DNA of 5,965 nt from CAWEHT01 sp963808455 (GTDB taxonomy: Bacteria > Chloroflexota > Anaerolineae > CG2-30-64-16): the NCBI GenBank assembly GCA_963808455.1, contig CAWEHT010000442.1, positions 1-5,965 of the forward strand. Reading direction: 5' to 3'. The notes under the pieces were generated by a model. It did no database searches, had not been told where the DNA came from, and saw nothing but the letters and a program-made list of their open reading frames with translations. Position numbers and translations under genes: made by a program. Below are positions 1 to 5,965 of this stretch, in pieces; the first letter of the stretch is position 1, and each line of letters begins with the position of its first letter.

Positions 1-36
1 CATCTCGAATTTCGGCATCACTATCGGTGTGGGCAT
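1..36 (-). CDS. E2 acyltransferase, N-terminal fragment (left-arm copy)
   Basis: These are the first twelve codons of the E2 gene, read from the ATG whose complement lies at 34-36 and cut by the window start. The residues (MPTPIVMPKFEM) are the first strand of a lipoyl domain and are identical to the right-arm copy beginning at 5201. The fragment adds no independent information about function. It shows that the inverted repeat extends into the E2 gene and may continue beyond the left end of the window. Confidence 0.8.
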   Translation of the reverse strand, partial: MPTPIVMPKFEM

Positions 37-187
37 GGCATCCCCTGGTCTCGTACTTGATGCCAACACTCTTCAATATAACGACTGCGCACCCAGGGCC
101 GTCACCCCAACCCTCCCGCGCGATGCTAAGAAGCGGGGACAGGGGACAAAGTGAGGCCACGGGCAGGCTCATCTAAAGAGCATTGGG

Positions 188-2286
188 CTAAATCTGCGCT
201 CGTGCCAGCTTCCGCGCGGCATCGACGATAGCCCCCACCTGGGGCACGGCGGCCCGTTCGAGGTTCGGGTTATAAGGAATCGGGGCCTCGGCGCCACCCA
301 GGCGCACGATGGGCGCTTCCAGGTAAGCGAAGGCAGGGCCCTGGGCGATCATCGCCGCCAACTCGCCCCCAAAGCCGCCGATCAAGGGCGCCTCATGCAC
401 AATCAGCAGGCGCCCGGTGCGCGTACCCAGCCAATGATGGTTTCGGAGTCATATGGCTTCAGCGTGCGCAGGTCGATCACTTCGAGCTCGACGCCCTCAT
501 CCGCCAGTTTTTGGGCTGCCTCAAGCGCCCGCGGCACCATGATAGAGGTCGCAACGACAGTGACGTGCCGGCCGGCCCGCCTGATGATGGCCTTGCCGAG
601 CGGCACGATGTAAGGCTCTTCCGGGACAGGCCCCTTGGCCTTGTAGAGCAATTTGTTCTCGATGAACACGATCGGGTTGTTATCGGCGATGGCAGCCAAC
701 AACAGGCCCTTGGCATCGTAGGGCGTGGCCGGGGCCACGACCTTGAGCCCTGGCACATTGACAAACCACGACTCCAGGCTCTCTGAATGCTGGGCCGCTG
801 CGCCTGTGCCGGAGCCGGCTGGCAGCCTGATCACTACAGGCACAAGAGCCTTCCCGCCGAACATATAGCGGATCTGGCACCTGCAGCACCAGCTGCTCCA
901 TGCCAAGCGTAATGAAATCCATGAACTGGATCTCAGCCAACGGGCGCATGCCCGTGACAGCCGAGCCAATCGCCGTCCCAACGATGCAATTCTCCGATAT
1001 CGGGGTATCCCGTACACGCTCCGCGCCGAAGCGATCAACCAGCCCCTGGGTCACGCCAAAAGCGCCACCATAGATGCCGATATCCTCGCCCAGCGCGTAC
1101 ACCCTGCTGTCACATGCCAGTGCCTGGCTCATGGCCTCGCGCAGCGCTTCGGAATAGGGGATCTCGCGCGTGCCCGGTTCCGGGTTGATGCGGGTCGCTG
1201 GGCCAAAGGTATCACGGATCCAGGCCGGCAAAGTCTGCTCGGGGCGGGCCTGCACTTCTGGGTCCTCGAAGTACACGTCGTCGGTCAGGTGGGCGAGTGA
1301 GGGCTCGGGCGCCGCTTCGGCGAATGCCACGGCCTCGTCGATGGCCTTCTGCGCCTCCGCTTCGATGCCGTCCGCCTCCGCTTCGCTCAGCAGTCCGTCG
1401 GCAACCAGCCGGGCGCGGAAATTGACGATCGGGTCGCGCCGTTTCCACTCGGCAACCTCTTCCTTGGTCCGGTACAGCTGCCTATCACTCTTCGAATGGC
1501 CGAGGTAGCGATAGGTGAGCATCTCCAACAGCACCGGCCCGGCGCCGGAGCGAACATGGGCAATGGCCGACCTGGCCGTCTTATGGACCGCCAGCACATC
1601 CATGCCATCCACTTTCTGTCCGGGCATGCCATAGGCGGCGGCCCGATCGGCGATGCTGCCACCGCCGACCGACCGCTTGGCCGACATGGACATGCCGTAT
1701 TGGTTGTTCTCACAGATGAACACAATCGGCAATTTCCACACTGCGGCCAGGTTCAGGCTTTCGTGGAAATTGCCTTCGTTGCTGGCGCCGTCACCAAAGA
1801 AACTCAGGACAACTTTGCCGCTCTGTTGCAGGTGCACTGCCAGGCCGGCACCCACCGACAGTGGGATACCACCTGACACGACACCATTGGCACCCAGGTT
1901 GCCCAGCGTCAGGTCTGCCATGTGCATCGAACCGCCCCGGCCCCGGCAGACCCCGGTTTCCTTGCCCAACAGTTCGGCCATCATCAACTGGATATCCTGG
2001 CCCTTGCTGATGGCGTGGCCGTGCCCACGATGCGTGGAAACGATGTAATCGTCGGGTTCGAGCGCGGTGATGGCGCCCACCGCCACCGCTTCCTCCCCCT
2101 CATAAAGGTGCATCGTGCCATGGACCTTGCCCAACGCATACTGCTGAAAGGCGGTCTCCTCGAAGAAGCCGTCAGGCACATTTTCTTCAACATAGTGAGC
2201 AACGTCTCGCGGTCGGGCTCGGGGCCCACCGGCGAGCCGGCATGCCACTGCACTAATTCTTCTTGCATGGCTATTGCCTCATCCAT
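188..2286 (-). pseudogene. Fused alpha-beta 2-oxoacid dehydrogenase E1, left-arm copy broken by four missing bases
   Basis: This is the mirror copy of the E1 gene at 2946-5047. It has the same ATG (complement at 2284-2286), and the stop is TAG with its complement at 188-190. Compared with the right arm it lacks one C near 2169 (after codon 39), a G and an A near 875-880 (in the beta part, before the RYMFGG segment) and a G near 424. The protein is thus split over three frames: 2286 to about 2170, then about 2169 to 880, then about 875 to 425, with the C-terminal 70 residues at 400-188. Where the right copy has a frame break (4187-4189), this copy has the correct four-base run (1043-1046) and reads smoothly into Leu-Val-Asp-Arg-Phe. 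All indels are single bases in otherwise conserved coding sequence, which looks like read or assembly error rather than natural decay. Confidence 0.8.
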
Positions 2287-2317
2287 GGCCAGGCCCCAAT
2301 CGGCCAGGCTCTCTACA

Positions 2318-2623
2318 TCAGGGCAGATCCAGACCCTTCAGGAGCCGGATCACCTCTGACGACCCCGGCAATGCCAGGGCCTGCCGTGCCACTTGCTTGC
2401 AACGCTTGAGCGACCATTTGCGGATCGCCTGCTTCACCGCCGGTATGTTTCCCGGCGCCATGCTGAGTTCGTCCACTTCCAACCCCAGCAGTAAGGGTAC
2501 TGCCAGGGGCTGGCCGGCGAACTCTCCGCACACGCCCACCCACTTGCCGTGCTTGTGGGCAGCCTCAACTGTCATGGCGATCAGCTTGAGAACCGCTGGG
2601 TGAAACGGGCTGTCCTGGGCAGC
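2318..2623 (-). CDS. ptsI: PTS enzyme I (PEP-protein phosphotransferase), C-terminal fragment, left-arm copy
   Basis: This is the last ~101 codons of enzyme I, ending at a TGA whose complement is 2318-2320. It differs from the right copy by Gln for Glu after GEFAG (codon at 2510-2512) and Lys for Glu after KWSL (2405-2407). The catalytic-domain Cys of the GVCGE motif is encoded at 2528-2530. This copy includes four more plausible native residues (Ala-Ala-Gln-Asp) than the right copy. Upstream of 2623 the open frame continues to 2683 only by reading antisense through the other arm, so those residues are artificial. About 450 or more N-terminal residues are absent. Confidence 0.8.
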   Translation of the reverse strand, partial: AAQDSPFHPAVLKLIAMTVEAAHKHGKWVGVCGEFAGQPLAVPLLLGLEVDELSMAPGNIPAVKQAIRKWSLKRCKQVARQALALPGSSEVIRLLKGLDLP

Positions 2624-2624
2624 C
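2608..2624. other. Centre of the palindrome / fold-back junction
   Basis: The arms meet at a 5-bp complementary pair, GGCTG at 2608-2612 and CAGCC at 2620-2624, separated by seven unpaired bases (2613-2619). Read on the minus strand, the enzyme I frame continues through the loop as Ala-Ala-Gln-Asp before Ser-Pro-Phe-His-Pro. As I recall the family, this resembles the sequence preceding the HPAVL motif in some actinobacterial-type enzymes I. Read on the plus strand, the loop gives Leu-Gly, which fits less well. I infer that the left arm plus loop is original sequence and that its 3' end snapped back on the 5-bp match, generating the right arm as a copy. Confidence 0.7.
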
Positions 2625-2914
2625 CGTTTCACCCAGCGGTTCTCAAGCTGATCGCCATGACAGTTGAGGCTGCCCACAAGCACGGCAAGTGGGTGGGCGT
2701 GTGCGGAGAGTTCGCCGGCGAGCCCCTGGCAGTACCCTTACTGCTGGGGTTGGAAGTGGACGAACTCAGCATGGCGCCGGGAAACATACCGGCGGTGAAG
2801 CAGGCGATCCGCAAATGGTCGCTCGAGCGTTGCAAGCAAGTGGCACGGCAGGCCCTGGCATTGCCGGGGTCGTCAGAGGTGATCCGGCTCCTGAAGGGTC
2901 TGGATCTGCCCTGA
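2621..2914 (+). CDS. ptsI: PTS enzyme I (PEP-protein phosphotransferase), C-terminal fragment, right-arm copy
   Basis: Enzyme I autophosphorylates from PEP and passes phosphate to HPr (or an HPr-like domain), starting the sugar or dihydroxyacetone PTS relay in the cytoplasm. Only the last 97 residues are here. They belong to the PEP-binding TIM-barrel domain: HPAVLKLI, then the hallmark HGKWVGVCGE with the conserved acid/base Cys (codon 2702-2704), then LLLGLEVDELSM and the final helices. The N-terminal HPr-binding domain and the phosphorylated His of the full ~560-residue protein lie beyond the palindrome centre and are lost. An open frame starting at 2549 exists, but its first ~24 codons are antisense of the other arm. 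The TGA at 2912-2914 is followed after 31 nt by the E1 start, which suggests one operon. Confidence 0.85.
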   Translation, partial: SPFHPAVLKLIAMTVEAAHKHGKWVGVCGEFAGEPLAVPLLLGLEVDELSMAPGNIPAVKQAIRKWSLERCKQVARQALALPGSSEVIRLLKGLDLP

Positions 2915-2945
2915 TGTAGAGAGCCTGGCCGATTGGGGCCTGGCC

Positions 2946-4400
2946 ATGGATGAGGCAATAGCCATGCAAGAAGAATTAGTGCAGTGGCATGCCGGCTCGC
3001 CGGTGGGCCCCGAGCCCGACCGCGAGACGTTGCTCACTATGTTGAAGAAAATGTGCCTGACGCGCTTCTTCGAGGAGACCGCCTTTCAGCAGTATGCGTT
3101 GGGCAAGGTCCATGGCACGATGCACCTTTATGAGGGGGAGGAAGCGGTGGCGGTGGGCGCCATCACCGCGCTCGAACCCGACGATTACATCGTTTCCACG
3201 CATCGTGGGCACGGCCACGCCATCAGCAAGGGCCAGGATATCCAGTTGATGATGGCCGAACTGTTGGGCAAGGAAACCGGGGTCTGCCGGGGCCGGGGCG
3301 GTTCGATGCACATGGCAGACCTGACGCTGGGCAACCTGGGTGCCAATGGTGTCGTGTCAGGTGGGATCCCACTGTCGGTGGGTGCCGGCCTGGCAGTGCA
3401 CCTGCAACAGAGCGGCAAAGTTGTCCTGAGTTTCTTTGGTGACGGCGCCAGCAACGAAGGCAATTTCCACGAAAGCCTGAACCTGGCCGCAGTGTGGAAA
3501 TTGCCGATTGTGTTCATCTGTGAGAACAACCAATACGGCATGTCCATGTCGGCCAAGCGGTCGGTCGGCGGTGGCAGCATCGCCGATCGGGCCGCCGCCT
3601 ATGGCATGCCCGGACAGAAAGTGGATGGCATGGATGTGCTGGCGGTCCATAAGACGGCCAGGTCGGCCATTGCCCATGTTCGCTCCGGCGCCGGGCCGGT
3701 GCTGTTGGAGATGCTCACCTATCGCTACCTCGGCCATTCGAAGAGTGATAGGCAGCTGTACCGGACCAAGGAAGAGGTTGCCGAGTGGAAACGGCGCGAC
3801 CCGATCGTCAATTTCCGCGCCCGGCTGGTTGCCGACGGACTGCTGAGCGAAGCGGAGGCGGACGGCATCGAAGCGGAGGCGCAGAAGGCCATCGACGAGG
3901 CCGTGGCATTCGCCGAAGCGGCGCCCGAGCCCTCACTCGCCCACCTGACCGACGACGTGTACTTCGAGGACCCAGAAGTGCAGGCCCGCCCCGAGCAGAC
4001 TTTGCCGGCCTGGATCCGTGATACCTTTGGCCCAGCGACCCGCATCAACCCGGAACCGGGCACGCGCGAGATCTCCTATTCCGAAGCGCTCCGCGAGGCC
4101 ATGAGCCAGGCACTGGCATGTGACAGCAGGGTGTACGCGCTGGGCGAGGATATCGGCATCTATGGTGGCGCTTTTGGCGTGACCCAGGGCTGGTTGATCG
4201 CTTCGGCGCGGAGCGTGTACGGGATACCCCGATATCGGAGAATTGCATCGTTGGGACGGCGATCGGCTCGGCTGTCACGGGCATGCGCCCGTTGGCTGAG
4301 ATCCAGTTCATGGATTTCATTACGCTTGGCATGGAGCAGCTGGTGCTGCAGGGTGCCAAGATCCGCTATATGTTCGGCGGGAAGGCTCTTGTGCCTGTAG
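2946..4400 (+). CDS. Fused 2-oxoacid dehydrogenase E1: complete alpha part and start of beta part, frame lost near 4188
   Basis: E1 binds thiamine diphosphate, decarboxylates a 2-oxoacid (pyruvate or acetoin type) and reductively acylates the lipoyl arm of E2. Residues 1-~365 are a full alpha subunit. It has HRGHGHAISKG (86-96), RGRGGSMHM (115-123), NLGANGVVSGGIP (130-142), the ThDP-Mg motif GDGA (165) through ENN (193-195), and TYRYLGHSKSD (258-268) with YRTKEE. The beta subunit starts in the same chain at about residue 375 (SYSEALREAMSQAL, then ALGEDIGIYGGAFGVTQG). At 4187-4189 the right arm has GGG where the left arm has a four-base run. The true frame is lost after Gly415, and the remaining ~69 codons to 4400 are nonsense. 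Motifs resemble AcoA/PdhA-type more than branched-chain enzymes, but substrate cannot be fixed by eye. Downstream E2 supports a multienzyme complex. Confidence 0.88.
   Translation: MDEAIAMQEELVQWHAGSPVGPEPDRETLLTMLKKMCLTRFFEETAFQQYALGKVHGTMHLYEGEEAVAVGAITALEPDDYIVSTHRGHGHAISKGQDIQLMMAELLGKETGVCRGRGGSMHMADLTLGNLGANGVVSGGIPLSVGAGLAVHLQQSGKVVLSFFGDGASNEGNFHESLNLAAVWKLPIVFICENNQYGMSMSAKRSVGGGSIADRAAAYGMPGQKVDGMDVLAVHKTARSAIAHVRSGAGPVLLEMLTYRYLGHSKSDRQLYRTKEEVAEWKRRDPIVNFRARLVADGLLSEAEADGIEAEAQKAIDEAVAFAEAAPEPSLAHLTDDVYFEDPEVQARPEQTLPAWIRDTFGPATRINPEPGTREISYSEALREAMSQALACDSRVYALGEDIGIYGGAFGVTQGWLIASARSVYGIPRYRRIASLGRRSARLSRACARWLRSSSWISLRLAWSSWCCRVPRSAICSAGRLLCL
2951..2955 (+). promoter_or_regulatory. 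Candidate ribosome binding site favouring an internal E1 start
   Basis: TGAGG at 2951-2955 lies 8 nt before an in-frame ATG at 2964 (codon 7 of the longest E1 frame). The first ATG at 2946 has no convincing purine-rich site close upstream. The native start may therefore be 2964, giving a protein six residues shorter. The signal is weak, and no conserved domain residue is affected by the choice. Confidence 0.35.
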
Positions 4401-5047
4401 TGATCAGGCTGCCAGCCGGCTCCGGCACAGGCGCAGCGGCCCAGCATTCAGAGAGCCTGGAGTCGTGGTTTGTCAATGTGCCAGGGCTCAAGGTCGTGGC
4501 CCCGGCCACGCCCTACGATGCCAAGGGCCTGTTGTTGGCTGCCATCGCCGATAACAACCCGATCGTGTTCATCGAGAACAAATTGCTCTACAAGGCCAAG
4601 GGGCCTGTCCCGGAAGAGCCTTACATCGTGCCGCTCGGCAAGGCCATCATCAGGCGGGCCGGCCGGCACGTCACTGTCGTTGCGACCTCTATCATGGTGC
4701 CGCGGGCGCTCGAGGCAGCCCAAAAACTGGCGGATGAGGGCGTCGAGCTCGAAGTGATCGACCTGCGCACGCTGAAGCCATATGACTCCGAAACCATCAT
4801 TGGCTCGGTGACGCGCACCGGGCGCCTGCTGATTGTGCATGAGGCGCCCTTGATCGGCGGCTTTGGGGGCGAGTTGGCGGCGATGATCGCCCAGGGCCCT
4901 GCCTTCGCTTACCTGGAAGCGCCCATCGTGCGCCTGGGTGGCGCCGAGGCCCCGATTCCTTATAACCCGAACCTCGAACGGGCCGCCGTGCCCCAGGTGG
5001 GGGCTATCGTCGATGCCGCGCGCAAGCTGGCACGAGCGCAGATCTAG
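4190..5047 (+). CDS. Fused 2-oxoacid dehydrogenase E1: remainder of the beta (transketolase-like) part
   Basis: This is the continuation of the same E1 protein in the frame entered after the missing base. The first in-frame ATG is at 4283, so a gene finder would start there, but the homology begins at 4190 (Leu-Val-Asp-Arg-Phe). Visible hallmarks are TPISE, with the ThDP-activating Glu (residue 432 in corrected numbering), then GMRPLAEIQFMDF and KIRYMFGGK. Next comes AAAQHSESLESWF with the active-site His (~501), then PGLKVVAPATPYDAKGLL. The transketolase C-terminal domain follows, with LEVIDLRTLKPYD and VHEAPLIGGFGGE. The gene ends at TAG 5045-5047. Corrected length of the whole fusion is 700 residues, in line with known alpha-beta fused E1 enzymes. 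The left arm has four missing bases in total, but only right-arm position ~4188 must be repaired for an intact gene. Confidence 0.88.
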   Translation: MVDRFGAERVRDTPISENCIVGTAIGSAVTGMRPLAEIQFMDFITLGMEQLVLQGAKIRYMFGGKALVPVVIRLPAGSGTGAAAQHSESLESWFVNVPGLKVVAPATPYDAKGLLLAAIADNNPIVFIENKLLYKAKGPVPEEPYIVPLGKAIIRRAGRHVTVVATSIMVPRALEAAQKLADEGVELEVIDLRTLKPYDSETIIGSVTRTGRLLIVHEAPLIGGFGGELAAMIAQGPAFAYLEAPIVRLGGAEAPIPYNPNLERAAVPQVGAIVDAARKLARAQI

Positions 5048-5131
5048 CCCAATGCTCTTTAGATGAGCCTGCCCGTGGCCCTCACTTTGTCCCCTGTCCC
5101 CGCTTCTCAGCATCGCGCGGCAGGGGTTGGG

Positions 5132-5162
5132 GTGACGGCCCTGGGTGCGCAGTCGTTATATT
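5132..5162 (+). promoter_or_regulatory. Possible sigma70-like promoter in the E1-E2 gap
   Basis: The 153-nt gap between the E1 stop and the E2 start is mostly GC-rich but has one AT-rich patch, with TATATT at 5157-5162. A GTGACG hexamer at 5132-5137 could act as a -35 element, but the 19-nt spacing is longer than ideal and the match is only partial. If real, it would allow separate E2 transcription with a leader of roughly 30 nt. I see no convincing terminator hairpin in the gap. The same patch is mirrored at 75-80 in the left arm. Confidence 0.2.
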
Positions 5163-5190
5163 GAAGAGTGTTGGCATCAAGTACGAGACC

Positions 5191-5195
5191 AGGGG
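5191..5195 (+). promoter_or_regulatory. Ribosome binding site of the E2 gene
   Basis: AGGGG lies 5 nt before the ATG at 5201. It decides between the ATG at 5201, which gives the canonical MPTPIVMPKF lipoyl-domain start, and an in-frame GTG at 5168 that would add eleven non-homologous residues. A nearby ATG at 5196 is out of frame. Confidence 0.55.
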
Positions 5196-5200
5196 ATGCC

Positions 5201-5965
5201 ATGCCCACACCGATAGTGATGCCGAAATTCGAGATGACCCAAGAGACCGGCACGATTCGCCGCGCTGGCTCAAGTCGGACGGGGAGCAGGTTTCCAAAGG
5301 CGATCCGATCCTGGAAGTGGAGACCGACAAGGTCACGATGGAGGTCGAGTCGCCGGCTAGCGGCACGCTCGCCGGGCTGCGCGCCGCGGCCGGCGCGGTG
5401 GTCCCCATCGGGCAAGAGATCGCGTATATCCTCAAGCCAGGCGAGGCCCTGCCCGGCGGGGGAGCGCCGCCAGGGGCCGCCCCGGCACCCGACGGGGAGC
5501 GTGCCACGGCGCTGCCACCGGCTTCGCCCCTCGCGCGCCGGTTGGCCGAAGAGCACGGGTTGGACCTGAACTCGGTGGCGGGCAGCGGGCCGCGGGGCCG
5601 GGTCACGCAGGAAGACGTGGAGGCCCACCTGGCCGCCCAGCGCGAATCGCCGGGAGAGGCGGAGCCGGGGGCGGGCCGGGTCCGGGCCGTGCCGGCCGCG
5701 CGGCGTTTGGCCCGCGAACTGGCGGTGGATTTGGCGACCGTGCACGGCAGCGGCCCAGGCCAGCGCATCCAGTCGGAGGATGTGCGCCAGGCAGCGGCCG
5801 AACGCAACGCGCCTCCTGTCGCGACTCTCGAACTGCCCGCGGGCACCGCTGCGCCCTCAGAGCCCGCTGCACGTCCCGAGGGCGGGCGCCCGGCCATGCG
5901 GCGGGTGGTGCCCCTCACCAACGTGCGGCGGACGATTGCGGAGCGCATGTCGGCCAGCGTGCGCT
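5201..5965 (+). CDS. Dihydrolipoamide acyltransferase (E2), N-terminal two-thirds, with a frame break near 5251-5265
   Basis: E2 is the core of the 2-oxoacid dehydrogenase complex: its swinging lipoyl-lysine carries the acyl group from E1 to CoA. The frame from ATG 5201 gives the lipoyl start (MPTPIVMPKFEMTQETGTI). It then breaks between 5251 and 5265, and the other frame continues from TGG at 5266 without a stop to the window end. That frame contains the rest of the lipoyl domain, with ETDKVTMEVES (lipoylated Lys codon 5329-5331), and an Ala/Pro/Gly-rich linker. It then has a first E3-binding domain (about 5524-5634, ending GSGPRGRVTQEDV) and a second one (about 5686-5799, GSGPGQRIQSEDV). 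A second linker and the start of the catalytic domain (VVPLTNVRRTIAERMSASV, from about 5908) follow. The catalytic HxxxD motif lies beyond the window. Either one base is missing or two are extra at the break; there is no second copy to decide. Whether the acyl group is acetyl or branched cannot be told. Confidence 0.82.

Larger units (their letters stand above)
1..5236. repeat. Near-perfect 5.2-kb palindrome (inverted repeat, ~2.6-kb arms)
   Basis: The left arm (1-2612) is the reverse complement of the right arm (2620-5236). Paired positions sum to 5232 at the centre and 5237 at the outer edge, the drift being a net five single-base indels. I count 12 substitutions (right-arm positions 2720, 2825, 3365, 4074, 4091, 4264, 4711, 4806, 5023, 5044, 5108, 5121). 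There are 7 single-base indels, near 3063, 4187-4189, 4351, 4359, 4810, 5079-5081 and 5123-5126. The right boundary at 5236 is set only by the window beginning at its partner, base 1, so the repeat may continue to the left. No transposase, terminal repeat or target duplication flanks it. A fold-back chimera or assembly artefact is the most likely explanation; a real inverted duplication is possible but less likely. Confidence 0.97.

Noticed and set aside
1170..2359. Plus-strand open frames of 109-145 codons in the left arm, and their minus-strand mirrors in the right arm
   Set aside because: They lie antisense to the E1 gene, have no recognisable motifs and arise from high-GC codon use.
2590..2642. 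Strong stem-loop at the centre as an intrinsic terminator
   Set aside because: The hairpin is simply the inner end of the 2.6-kb palindrome, lies inside the enzyme I coding sequence and has no following T-run.
3718..3780. Regulation of E1 by phosphorylation of the GHSKSD loop
   Set aside because: The loop aligns with the phosphorylated loop of mitochondrial E1 alpha, but no dedicated kinase is visible, and such regulation is not generally known for bacterial enzymes of this type.
5048..5200. Small RNA, riboswitch or terminator in the E1-E2 gap
   Set aside because: The gap is only 153 nt. I find no convincing conserved fold, no T-run-terminated hairpin and no thiamine- or lipoate-related riboswitch motif.
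1..5236. Composite transposon or insertion-sequence inverted repeats
   Set aside because: The arms are ordinary metabolic genes meeting almost directly, with no transposase, no unique cargo between them and no target-site duplication visible.
5082..5948. Long minus-strand open frame of 288 codons opposite E2
   Set aside because: It is a shadow of the GC-rich E2 gene. Its product is Arg/Ser/Pro-rich low-complexity sequence without a recognisable domain, while the plus strand has clear lipoyl and E3-binding domains.

Overview
The window is dominated by one very large inverted repeat. Bases 1-2612 are the reverse complement of bases 2620-5236, with about 2.6 kb per arm and only a 7-nt unpaired centre (2613-2619). 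Comparing the arms row by row by eye, I count 12 substitutions and 7 single-base indels, about 99.3% identity. The same three-gene segment is therefore written twice, once on each strand, and only 5237-5965 is single-copy. Palindromes this long with almost no spacer are normally unstable in bacteria, and fold-back chimeras in amplified DNA, long reads or assemblies look exactly like this. I read the palindrome as most likely an artefact, possibly near a contig end, rather than a natural duplication. This cannot be proven from the sequence alone.

The underlying locus, read outward from the centre, holds three genes. First is the last ~97-101 residues of PTS enzyme I (ptsI; 2621-2914 on +, 2318-2623 on -). 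After 31 nt comes a fused alpha-beta E1 component of a thiamine-diphosphate-dependent 2-oxoacid (pyruvate/acetoin-type) dehydrogenase (2946-5047 on +, 188-2286 on -). After a further 153 nt comes the lipoyl-bearing E2 acyltransferase (5201 to beyond the window end on +, with 12 start codons mirrored at 36-1 on -). E1 decarboxylates the 2-oxoacid on ThDP and passes the acyl group to the E2 lipoyl arm. E2 transfers it to CoA, and a separate E3 (not in the window) reoxidises the lipoate. Enzyme I would draw phosphate from PEP and release pyruvate, a possible E1 substrate.

Neither E1 copy is open as written. The + copy has one missing G near 4188. The - copy has four missing bases, one at ~2169, two at ~875-880 and one at ~424. 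Combining the two arms restores an uninterrupted 700-codon reading frame with all expected motifs, so the native gene is very probably intact. E2 also has a frame break between 5251 and 5265, in single-copy sequence. Its reading frame after the break contains one lipoyl domain, two tandem E3-binding (PSBD) domains and the start of the catalytic domain.

The DNA is GC-rich with strongly GC-ending codons. The fused E1, the actinobacterial-looking enzyme I tail and the doubled PSBD would fit a Chloroflexota or related high-GC bacterium, but this is a weak inference. I saw no tRNA, rRNA, CRISPR array, transposase or phage gene.
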